A stretch of DNA of 64,000 nucleotides from Acanthaster planci (lineage: Eukaryota; Echinodermata; Asteroidea; Valvatida; Acanthasteridae), in NCBI RefSeq assembly GCF_001949145.1, contig NW_019091370.1, forward strand, positions 2,124,575-2,188,574. The letters run 5' to 3'. This document shows, in pieces, positions 1-12,300 of the stretch. Each line of letters begins with the position of its first letter. Within the stretch, counting starts at the first letter, position 1. The notes under the pieces were generated by a model that was given only the letters and a program-made list of their open reading frames with translations, was not told where the DNA came from and did no database searches. A program made the position numbers and the translations under genes.

Positions 1-27
1 TCACATTTTCAAGATAACACAGTGACT

Positions 28-384
28 ATGGTAACCAGTGAGACATCTGGAGAAGAACTGACACCCAGGCCTCCCTCTGCTGACCAGCAACCGGCACCGA
101 AGAAGAGGCGCAAAGCTAGCGGCCGGAGAGCCCTCTGTGCTGACCCTTTTGCCAAGCTCCCTAGGGTGAAACTGCGGCCGTTTGTCTGGGCCGAAGACTC
201 AGAGGATGAGATGCCATGTGAGGCCATTCGGCGGAGACGGAAAGCATCGACGAGGAATTCTCCAAAGTTGGTTGATCGACGTGCGAGGCAATTTGACGAT
301 CCTTTCAAGGAGCTGGCATTTGTGGTGTTTGACAGCGCCGACGTGGACTGTGATAAGAGACTGAGAAGGGCTGAGTTTGCTTCT
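28..384 (+). CDS. Gene 1 exon 1 (basic N-terminus and first EF loop)
   Basis: 119 codons run from the ATG at 28 to the donor GTGAGT at 385, phase 0. The exon encodes an NLS-like PKKRRK, a second basic run RRRRKAS and a canonical EF loop DVDCDKRLRRAE near its end. The frame is also open from base 1 to 27, and an AG at 21-22 could be a splice acceptor, so this may be an internal exon with coding starting before the window. Confidence 0.75.
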
Positions 385-3300
385 GTGAGTATCAACCTTG
401 ACCCACGCTCCTGATCCTTTTAAAATCTATCAGGAGTTTAGGGGAAGGTTTTTGCAGATGTGTTTTCTGCACATCGGTGACTTAGGGAGCATTCAAGAGG
501 GTTGTCACAATAGGCAAAAGCAAAAGGGGGATGCATACCCCTAGAAAAGAATTGAAAAAAAAGGAAAAAGGAAAGGCGACCCCTTCCCAAAAAAGAAGAA
601 AAAGAGGACGAGGGATGAAAATCACCAATTTCCTTAATAAACACACCGAAATTGAAAGTATGCTGATGATTAGTGCTATACCCCCCTCTGGAGAAAAATC
701 ACATGGTTCCTACTAAAATGCCAGAGGAGCTTAAGTTAATCATCCTAATAAATCCGTACAAAAATAAATCAAAGTGGTTCAGAAAATCCAGGAAGTCTGA
801 AGATGCTGTTAAGATATGATTAATTTATTTATAGTACTGGTAGGCCTATAGAAAAATATCTGTCTGACTGCATTTATATGTGAATTGTCAATCATTCTAT
901 TTGACCAACAACAGTCTTCAAATTAATAACCATGGTTGCTGCTCCTGTGAAATAAGGAACCTTATTTGCTGGTATGATTCGGAATTTCATTTTTATTTTT
1001 AATTTCTTTTTAGATTGACATATTGTTGACACCAGTGTACACATATAAAGTAAAGCCAAACTTTCTTCAAAAAAAGTTTAAATTATTTTTAAATGTTCTT
1101 TTTACAAAAGAATGTGTAAAAAGGAAAATGAAATCATTTAGATTTGTCACTCAGTAACATTGTTACTCATTGTCTGTCATGACTTTAAATTTTACAAGCT
1201 CATAAGTTGTGATATACATACATGTAATTAAGTTCCAAACCCTCACCAAATTCTGATTGAATCTGCAAATTTTGCATTTGAATCTGTTTAGATTTTGAAA
1301 TCCCCATCTCTGGATCTAGAACTGTCCACGGAAGACATCAGGAGGCTGGAGAAAGATTGTAGCAAGGGCAGAAAAGACATCAGGGTAATTACCGTAGCCT
1401 CCAAATTGGGAGCAGTCCTGCTCAATGCTGTTGGTTGAGTGAAACAAATAAAATTGTACACACTTACTTATCAGAGAAAATATTACTTGCTAAAATATAT
1501 CATTAGCAAAAGTGCATAATATTCCTGTTAATGAAAAAATCAGTGCAGAATATGAGAATGGTTGATCTTCTTAATTCCTCACTGATATTTTTTGCTGACA
1601 AGGTAGACTTGGCAAAAAGCGATGCTTAGTTCTACAAAAATGATTTTGTATACTAATAGTGAGATTATGTTGTGTATTGTCACAGGATTTACCAGTGTCA
1701 TTTGATGAGTTTCTTCCTTTGGCAAGACATCTGCTGATGTTATACTTCAACAAACAGGATTCCAATTCAAGGGTAAAACCTTTGTCAAGTACAGCGTGTA
1801 TGAAGGTTGACCATCAGAGTGGTGGGGGGAATGTTTAGGGCTTTGTTTGCTAAAAAAGTTGATTCCATGGGTGCCCGTGGTGAAGGATAAAAGATATTGA
1901 AAGCTATACTGTTGTGTGTGGTTGGTTGGTAAGGCTGAGTTAATTGGAATAATTGATTGTTCAAATTTTGACCTTCTATTTCAGTTGAAAATTCAGTTGT
2001 ACAAAGTTTCTACAAAAACAGAAACAAAATATACATGTTTTTGCAAAATAATAAAAGAAGAACTTGGGGAAGAACACTGGTTTGTCTTCATTGTTGAGTT
2101 TATGTCGCTGCCATTATGTTTACACAACATCTCAAAATCTGCTTTTAGAATGCAATTTCACAGCCAAGTAATGGAATTTTTTTTCCTTTCTTCATTCATT
2201 TTCACCTTTGAGTATTTGATTTAAAAAAATAAAAAAAATTTGGATAATTGATTAAGGATTACTGGTATGTTCCATCCTGATCCTTGCAGAATCCATGGAG
2301 CATACTAGATAGAGGCCGGGTTTCCCCACCGTACTACTTCAATAAACACACAGGGCAAGTCAGGTAGGTCAGCGGTGAAATGTTAATTAATGTCAGACAC
2401 TAGTTTTTGGAGCAGCATTGAGTGTTAAGCGATGTCTAGCCTCTTACCTTGCTTTCCAATCTTCCATGGTTGACGAATTTCAAATTCTTCCTCAAGAAAA
2501 TTTATTGAAATATGCAGAAATTGCAATTCAGATATCTGTCGGGCAGTTCCACATGAAAAGCGGAAGATTTGGCCACACTGTCACCAATCTGTTTCCCATT
2601 TTGTGTAGAATTACCCTGTTCTCTGTTTCCTTTGGATAGTGCCGATAGACCCCTGGACTATGACCATCAGCCTGAACTCCACCTCTTTGAGAAGGCTCTT
2701 CAAGATGCCTTTGAGATAGCAGACATGGACAAAGATGGCAAGATTCATCTCAATGATTTCATTAGAGTAAGTTCCCTCCTCAGTTAATAGCATTGGATAC
2801 ATTAAGTTTCATGTCATTGACCAGTGTTCATGGAATCGGTGAAAAGTAGTGGATGGGTTAGGGTTATTATAGGACATTTACACCCCCTTATATAGCCAAA
2901 AATAGGAGAAAAAGGGGAAAAGGTTGCTAATAACCCCCTTGATATCTACCCCATCCCTTGAACCAAATCTGGACTCTTTCAGCTACAGTTTCAGATTCTT
3001 AGAATTTCTTTTGAATTCCAAATTATATATGTTGCATGTTTGCAGTATTTCCCTCAAAGTTAGCCAGCCACTCTTCGAAACCTTGATTTCTTTTTTTTCT
3101 CAAGTAAGGATTTGATGGCTTTATTTTCTATCTATTCTTTAAAGTTACAGTTAAGCAGTCACGGTTATCTCAGAGCTTGACAAATTTTCTCCTGTTCTTT
3201 GCAAAAGTTAAATCTGAGCAGAAGGGGATGAATTAAGTATTTTTTTATTATTTTTTTTCTGGGGAGCTTGTTTCCCTGTTACATTGTATTTCTTTTTCTG

Positions 3301-6300
3301 TCAGTTTGTTATCAAATACAAAATATGCTATGCAAACAGCAAATACTATGCAAACAGTTGGAGAGTAAAGGGTTAATGCTGAGTAACTTCTAATTGTTTC
3401 ATCTTAATTAGCATTTTATGTTCTTGATATTTCAGATTGTCAACTCGGAAGACTTTGGTCTTATTCTCACCAAGAATGACATCGCTGAAATTACCAAGCA
3501 CTTCAAAAAGTAAGAAATTGCATCATCTTGTGAGATTGGTATACCATTGTTCTCTGTTGTCTTACTATTTTGAGAGTTTATGAAATGTTTTAGCCCTGTC
3601 TCCCAAGGCAATTAGAGACCCTTCCAAAATTTTCCATTTTTGGTGGAATTTGAGGTAACTGGAACTCAGATGTCTCAAAGCACATTTTTCTACTTTAATC
3701 CTAATCATAGTTTTTCATATATTCGTTGTCTCTGAAGAACTGTGATATTGTACAGCATTTCTGTGTTTTTGACCAAATTCAAGACGTGTTCCCTGTTGTT
3801 GCTTTTGAAGTGAGGCTGGGAAAGTTGGCAAAGTTTGCTATGCAGAGTTTCTACCCCTCGCCAAGCGGCTCATAGTGGCTGTGTTCTCTGCAAGATCTTC
3901 ACTTGAGGTATGTGCCAAATGAAGATGATTACAATGGCATCATGAAGGGGTGGGGCAAGGGGGGCTCCTCCCTAAACAAAAACAAAAGAAAAGCAAATTA
4001 AAAGAAGAAGTGAGAGATCTAAAAAGGGACGGAAGGGGATGACTGGATCAGAATCCTCCTCTTTCCACCATTTTATCAGTTTGTTATTGATGAATGCGTT
4101 GCTGTTCCTTCCTGGGAAATATCCTGCTCACTTTCCTGGAACCCCCCATCATGCCCATGGATGGCTATGACCTTATCAGTATGGTACCAGGTGAAATTCA
4201 CAACTCTCTGTTTGACTTGTATGCCAGACCATATCTGACCAAGACAAATCAGGACACAGCTCAACTAGGAACAGATCACCATTGTCTAAGACTCAAACCC
4301 AAGGGGGCAATTTGGGGTACATGCATTTTTCAAGGGGCACCATAAGTGGACAAACTGTGTCTTGTACATAGGGTGTGTACATTTCAACATGTGGGGGGGG
4401 GGTTAGGGGGCATGGATGATAATAAAGTGTAATTAGTGTATAAGATTGTCTGAAAATTCTGAAGAATATAAGAGTTTTTTTATTTGGAAGTGATCATGCT
4501 GTAGTGTGAATTGTTGACTATTATGCTGAGCTAAATGAATGGTCAACCCTTTGAAACAAATGTTGAGAAATTTAGAGCATTTTTGGTATTTGTCCCTTAC
4601 TCTGTTAGCTTTATGCTTGTGCCATTTCAGCTTCCTCAGTTCAAAGATCTGCTCATTGTTTTACCATAATTACAACCAAAGAAGGATTTCTTGCTATTTG
4701 CTGCTTATTTCCCATTTTTGACTGTCTTATGAATTGCAAAGGCTTCAAAGAATTCAATCAATTTTGTGGACGGTATGTGGATACTGCAGTGAAAGGTTTT
4801 ATTAAAAGAACTAATATTTATTCCTCCAATTTTGTCTTTGAATTAAGTGAATTACAATTACGAAAGGCGACTTTTGAATTGAAAAGCAGTGGTTTATTGT
4901 ACAATTTATTTTGTAGTTTATATGTAAAGTCACACTTTAATCATCTTTTAATGCCCCATAAAAAGAAACCAAGAAAACAAATCACCTGTATGACTTTTCT
5001 GTAATTCTTCTACTCCAAAATAAACTTCTTTTCAAACACTTTGTTTTTTCTTCTTTGCCTATGCATAACCTCAGACTTGCGTCCTTCAGAAATCCTAACA
5101 GCAACACGTATTTTGAGGGCTAGTCTAGAGTTTGCCCAACAAAGCTGTGCATCTCATTCAATATTGAATAGTTTACAGACCTTGGCACATGTTGTGCCTT
5201 TTCTGTTAAGTGAGCTCCATTGTCGTGCAAATGGTGAAGCCCCAAAAGAGCATATTGATTGGTTGGTTGTCATGCTGATTAGCATAGCTGACAGCAAGTG
5301 CCCTTCTTGACAACGAATGAAAGAGAAGTATTGATTGCCTGGGTGTCTGGGCCAAGTCATGTTGCTAGAAGATCTTTGCTCATCAACTGGTTCAGCACTT
5401 ATTGTACTTCTACATGTAGTTATCTTTGCAAATATTTGTCTTTAACTTCCTCGCTCTTCAGTATTACTTCACTTGTCAACAGCAAAACAAAGCTTTTTGG
5501 GACTATCAAACCAAACATTTTTGTGGGGTAAGTTAATGAGAGGCAGTAATATATGTCACTGATTCCAATGTTTAGCCAGGAAGACATTGTTAAGATATAC
5601 CATAGATGGTGATATACCATAGATGGTGTATCAAACACGTCTAAACTACAAGCAGATTTTCTGTATTGATTTGGCAGAAGAAGATGTCATAGCTTAGGAA
5701 ATTGTACATCTAAGTGCATGTGGAGCCTGGCATCTTAATGAAAGTTTATTGCTTTCATGAATTTTCCTGCAAAGTGAATAATTCAGTGTTTTGGTGAACA
5801 TTATGGTGAATCACATTGGTACCTGCTTTTCATGTGGTTTGCTTTTGTAAAATATGCACTGATCTTAGCTGGCAAGTTGTGTCTCCTAATTAATTAATAT
5901 ACAAAGTTTTCAGTTGAGTAGACTGTTTTGTATGATACATTATATACATAAACTGAATTGTTCTTGTCTGTTATACTCAGGATGAGTGGAGCTTTCTCCA
6001 CACCAGACATGTAGGTGCCTTCTGGTTCAATAAGAGGACAGGTCAGAGTTTCCGGCATCCCCCCAATCATATTGTCACCATGCAGCAACAGCAGCTCCGA
6101 CACAGGTATAGTGTGGGAGAAGACTGTTTGGTTTGGAAAAGGTTGCAAAAGTGTTCCCCTCCCCCCAAAAAAGGATAACACTTGTGGTTTGTGTGAAGGG
6201 TCCTCCTAACACAGTGCTTTAAGTTCATGATGGGTAATTTGGTAGATGAAACAATCCAAAATTTTGTGGGAATTCAAAACTTCGGTTGGGAGGGGGTAAA

Positions 6301-9300
6301 CACTTGCACTTATATGCATGTGATTTGTCGTGTGTTATTCAATGCTATTGTATAGATTTGGACTGTTGCATGGGAAAAAACCTGCAACTTATTCCCATAC
6401 AAACAAAAAAATTGCTAACCCTGTGGGTACAGAATTTATTTGTTAAGAACAAACTTGTTTGCAAACTCTGACTGTCAGTTGATCAAAGCAGTTTTCTCAA
6501 ATAATTAAAAGCAAGGAAACTTAGTAAACCTTCAATGTTGGATTAAATTTTGGTCAGTATCACACAAACACATCAGTCAGAAGTCTTCATGAATCTAATG
6601 TAATCACTGGTTTAAAATGCTAAATATATTTGCAGTGAAATGGTTCATGAAGTCATGCTCCCCAAGGAGGAAATTTGAATATTGAAAGTGCCGCCCAAAT
6701 AGCTCAAATACCTCAAACAGCTCAGACGTGTTTGTCTAAAAGTTTAATGGCAACTTTCTGGTTTCTGAGTTCAACAGTGTTACTTTGTGAAAATCTTCAC
6801 AGAGAATGAATTGACTACATTTGCCAACATCTTTTTTGAATTCAAACAGAAAACAGGAGGTTCAAGCTCTTGTCAAAACGTCAGAAGAACTCAAGGTCAC
6901 GAAGGCCAAACTGGAAGAGGAGACAACTCTCAGAAAGGTTCATTAACAGCAGTTTTGTGATATTTGGAAACTCAATTCCTTCTGGTTTCACTATCATAGT
7001 CGACATATTGACTTGGAAATACTTTGGATGGGATTTATCGACAGATAGTGCATCAGGTCTTTTTTAATAATAATTTTATCCTATTTTAATTCACTATGCT
7101 AGATACTCTCCCGTTTTGCAGTCTAGTGTTATCCTGCAGTTCATTGGAAGAGCCTGTGACTTGTACAGTTGTAATGAAATTGCTTTCAATACTGATTTAC
7201 ACAGATTTTATAAAGCAAAGCACTGAAAAGTATAAGACCAGTGCTGTCTGTTCAAATGTACACTTTTTCTTGAGTTTCTTGCATTTTTATATTTCCTATT
7301 CATGCTTTATGTTGTTTCTTTGTATAGGACTTTGAGGAGAAGTACACGTCCCTTAGTTCCGAGCATGCTATCGCATCCAGGGAACTACAGAAGATAACAA
7401 GGCTGTATGACAAATGCAGGATAGAGGTAAAAGATCATTTAATCTCCTGCAAAAGGATTTAGCTTGATGAGTCCAAGGGTGGATCTAGAACCTTTTTGTT
7501 TGGGGGGGCAAGGGAAATATTTTTAAGGTGAATTTATGGTCTTTCTGAAGGGTGAGGCTACATTTAGGGGCTTCTTCTTGTGTACTTATAAATAAGTATT
7601 TCTGGCAATGAGACCAATTATTGCCCAAAAGAGCATTGTTGTTCACTACCTGAAGAGACCTAGAGAGGGGACTGTGAGAAGCAATTAGAGTTGTACAGGT
7701 GGGAGGAAAACCCCAGAAGAATATCCTAGGTAAAACCCAGGGAGAGAGGGACTTCAAACTCAATGCATGTGTTGGATGATGAAAGGTGAGGAAAGAACCA
7801 CTATGCCAACCTGACTCCTCTACAAGTTAAGGTAGTTCAGGGCCAGATGCAGAAGAGATAAGTTTCAAACAGTGAAGGGAGCGGGGAGATGGTACGCCGG
7901 GGGGGGGGACAGGAGGCTTCATTCAGTTTTGTAACACCTGTAGGGGAGTAAAGCAGGACTGAGAACTGTGGCATTTGTACCCAAAATTATGTATATGTTC
8001 TGAAAGATTACGATATGTATTTAGATCTGTTGTTGCTGTTGGGTAAAGTAATGAGACTGATTTTCTTTTTTCAGAGTGAAAAGAGGAGCATTCTTTTGGA
8101 TGCCAATGAGAAGGAGAAGGCCAAGCTACTGCACAAAATCGAGCAATTGGAGCAAAGAGGTATCGGGGTATTCGGAAATATTTGATAGCCTGGTTGTCAT
8201 TTGATAATGACACTTAATCCAACTGCTTCATTCTGGTTTCTGTAGCAGGATCTGCGATGTATTGGCTAATGCTTCTTGCAAACGCGAAGTGGCATGATTT
8301 TCACAAAGTCATCACCGTTGCTGTTTTGCTGTAAATTTACTCCATTCTCAAGGTAGACCAGATCTTTTGCAAAGAAAAGGGAAATCTTTTTGTTGTTATC
8401 CTTGTGGTAAGCAATTTCCAAGATCAACTCTCTTTTCATTTTGTTGTAGTAGGCCTATAGGTATTATTGTGCATAATTTCATTTGCCAGATGATGATTTG
8501 GGGCAGGACATGTTTTGATACAGAGTTTCAGTATTTTGTGAAGGTACTTCACATAAATGAGAATCAGCCGTAAAACCGTTCCAGAAAATTTCAAATTGAC
8601 ATCTTACCAACTCGACTAGCAACAATTTTGACAATATCCCTATAAGTCCCAAATCCTCCGATTTCAATATGATTTTACATACACCCCAGGGGGTTAGGGA
8701 TATGACTGTTTGTATATTTGGCTTAATTTTCATTAACTTGTTAGTGCAAGTGATTCTTTATTTTTTCCATACTTTTTGTTTTACTCTTTTGCAGTTGCTG
8801 ATGCAGAGAGAACAGAAACAAACCTGGAATCCATGCGAGATGTGCTCAAAAACTGCCAGTAAGTTACTCCAGTTTGAGTTAACCCCCAACCCGCTAGGGT
8901 GTAAGTAAAATCATATTGAAATCAGGGGGATTTGGGACTGTGAGGGTTAGTTAATATTCAGTAAGCATCAATAAGATCTTACGGTCAGATCATGTTTTTC
9001 ACCAGACTAAAAATGAGCTGGTTGTGGATGCATACAATCATCCGTAAGCAAGAAAATCATTTCACTTAATCGTGACCCACGCTTCCATTTTCTTTGAAAA
9101 TTCTGCCGCTCAAGTAGTTGCATGTTCCACACTTTGTACATCTGGACTTTTTTTTTTTTATTTGGCCATGCAGCAGCCAGTCATGATGTGCCATTATATG
9201 ACAGTTTTTCTTATGCAATCAAAGTCATTGGCATTTACAGTATGAGCCATCATGCCCCCTCATAGAACATTTGGTACCACCAAATGGCAAAAGATTGCTA

Positions 9301-12300
9301 CCAGTAATATTAGAAATCGCAGATCCGTAGTAATGGGCATCAATAGGAACTTTTGGGGGGGAAGACTTTCCATGGGGGTGGGCAAAGCGCTCATCATCAG
9401 CAAATTAATGATAACCGTTTACACTAGAATGGAGGTAGTTCTGAGGTATTTTCAGGCAAATTGGTCAGTTTCAGTCCCTTTCCTCCCCTTTTATCCCTCG
9501 TCTTGCCTTTCTTTTTCTTTCTCTTACTTTTTCAGGGGGGGTCCCCGACACCCATGTCTATAGTGAATTTGTTAGACATTAGATTACCAACCTAGGATTT
9601 CTGTGTGAGCTGTGCAAGCTAGACTGCCCATGCATGGGGAGGATATTACAAGCAAACATATATCACTCGCAGCCCCACATTAAAAATTCCAAAAAGAACA
9701 AACTGGACCTTGGTCTGCAGAGCAGCTTTTGTAACAACGGCTGCTTCTAATATGTGCTCTCTCATCGGTTTGACTTTCAGGGGAGCTCTACGGGAACACG
9801 AGCTAGACATCAAGAGCCTACAGGCCAAGATTGAGGACCTGAACAAACAGCTGAGTGAGTCGGAAGCCAGGGTGGAGGATGGACAGGGGGTCATTGCCGA
9901 CCTTCACCGACAGCTCAGGGAAGAGATCAAACGCAATGAAAAGATGGAGACGGTAAGTTACTGTGAAGTGTCTGACATACATCCCAGCAAACGGAAATCA
10001 AACGTCCCTTTGACATTGTCATAACCTGCAAATATGTCGCAGTAGTGTTTTTGTACAACGCTTCAGCAATAAAAAAATGGGTGGAGTTTCCTTACCATTG
10101 TGGAAGTTATTATAGTGCCATTCAGGTTTAATATCCAAATTGTTATAAACGTATGAATAGCATTAGGATCCAATCACTTCATCCACAACAACTGTTCATG
10201 TAATATTTTCAAAAGGTTACTGCAAAATGTTCCTTCGACTAACAAACCACTGCACAGAAATGTACGCTCAAGGTCCGATATAGCCTAAGTTTTGAACCAC
10301 AACTTTCCAGTATGCCAAAGCGAAGCACAGCCACGAAATTGTTTAGAAGACATGGCTTTCTATTTTAATGGCATAGTGTAATAAGGACTCACATCATGGT
10401 TGGCTGTGAGCTTGTAAGCACTAAACATTCCAGGTTTGTAGGACTTACATGCATTACTTCCTGCTTACACATAAATACCCTTCCCTTCATTGGCGTTGTC
10501 TTGTATACAAACTATACTCAGTACTATTTGGGTACTTATGACAAAAAAATGTATGCATTCTTGAAATGCAACCTGTTGTGATGAAGTCAAACAATATTAG
10601 CTGACAAATGCTCTATCTCATGCGAGCTGTGTGGAGCTGATGGATTTGAAGCTCCACAGGAAAGTCTACGTGTAAACAAATCTTGACCTCATCAGTTCAT
10701 ACACCTGTTGGCCCCAATCTAAAGGTGGATCCCACTTTTGCCTGAAGTATGTGTGTAGCGAATTTGATTTCACAAAACATTTGCAGCAAAATTTGCTTGA
10801 GTTGAACGTTGCTCAACTTATGCAAATTTGCAGCAGGAATATTTGATCAGACATTACAATTTTGCATCTATGATCGCTTCTGCACCAAGTACCAACTAGC
10901 CTTTATAACTTTATACCAATTTTGTAGTTGAGACCTCTTAACATCACCAGAATACCCCACAATACCAGCACAAGATCTCCCGTCTGAATTCAAGTCACAG
11001 TCTATTTAAAACAAACTATAACAGAAACATTCCTTAGTCATTGTTCGCCCTGTTACTTGTGACTGGTCTCGTGATGGTCTTGAGTGCAATACCGCTCTGT
11101 ACTGGACTGCCTATGATATCGAGAATTTGGGTATGTCATTCACGATGTCCAGGAATTGAAGAAGGTGCCAGACATAAAAAAGGAATTGCAAGAGGAGAAG
11201 GAATCACTTCAGCTCTGCCAAAAACGACTAGAAGAGAGGAATGCCGTCCTGACGTTAACCCGACAGGTCAATCGGGAGAACAAGGCCAAGATCAAGACAC
11301 TAGAGGAGGAGCTCACCAAACTCCCGGCCGTCGAGGGGGAGCTGGAGATGGCACAGTGTGAGATCTACACGCTCAAGCAGCTGCTCGTGGGCAAGGACAG
11401 CCTTGTGGCCCAGAAGTCACAGGAGCTGGACAGCGTGAAGGGGAGGCTGGAGCTAGACCAGGGGAAGGCAGGAGGAGCGGGGTCAGGGGACAGGACAAGA
11501 GGGCGGGGGTTGAGGAATGGTTACTCAGCCAACGGGGTCAACTTTAGGGTGGTTCGACTTCAGAAAAGGTAAGTGGAGTGTTTTTTGGTTGTGTACAGTT
11601 CATTCTTTTGAAAGTTTTTAGTGTTGGCGTAAGCTTACTAGAAGTGCATGCCATTGAATGGTTTGTTATTGTCACAACATTGAGGCTTACAAATTTTACA
11701 TTCTTCTCCATGTTTTCTGGTGAGGCAAGACTGTTAGGAAATTTGTAACTAACAGAAGTTTTGTTTTCAGCTGTTTGGTAGTCTAGCCGTTTAGTTGGTA
11801 ATAAGCTGCCAACCAGAGAATGTTGGCAGGACTCTGCCATTACAATCACATAATAGTTGACATTGTAAATCCTCACGGGTTCGTCACATTGACTTGTGAG
11901 GACTATGATGTGAAGAGCTTGCAAGGACGTATGATGGCAGAAGCCCTTGCAAGCTCATGCCATAGTCTTCGGAAGTCAGTTGCAAGCCAATTAACCACAA
12001 GTAATCCAAGTCTCCAGTCACAAACCTAAACAGATATTCCCACAGCGAACGCCAAAAATGAAGCTTGTCCAAGGTCATTCGGACCTGCGTGTGAGGTCTG
12101 TCCTATCTGTGCTGCCCTATGCGAACTCACTCGTGTATTTTGGTCCCAAATGATCTGGCTGTTTTGAAATACGAACTGGCTTATTAACTTTTCTTTTCCC
12201 TTGTAATTGGCATGTAGTAAAGACTTGTTACTAGACTTGTAAAAGAAGTTGTGATAACTTGACTACTGCACAGGTTGTAATGAATACTTGTTCATCACCT

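Noticed and set aside
5041-5310. 89-codon plus-strand frame in the gene 1 intron between exons 7 and 8
   Set aside because: An AG follows a pyrimidine tract, but no donor closes it in a matching phase. The comparison of the two modules also predicts that exon 7 joins exon 8 directly.
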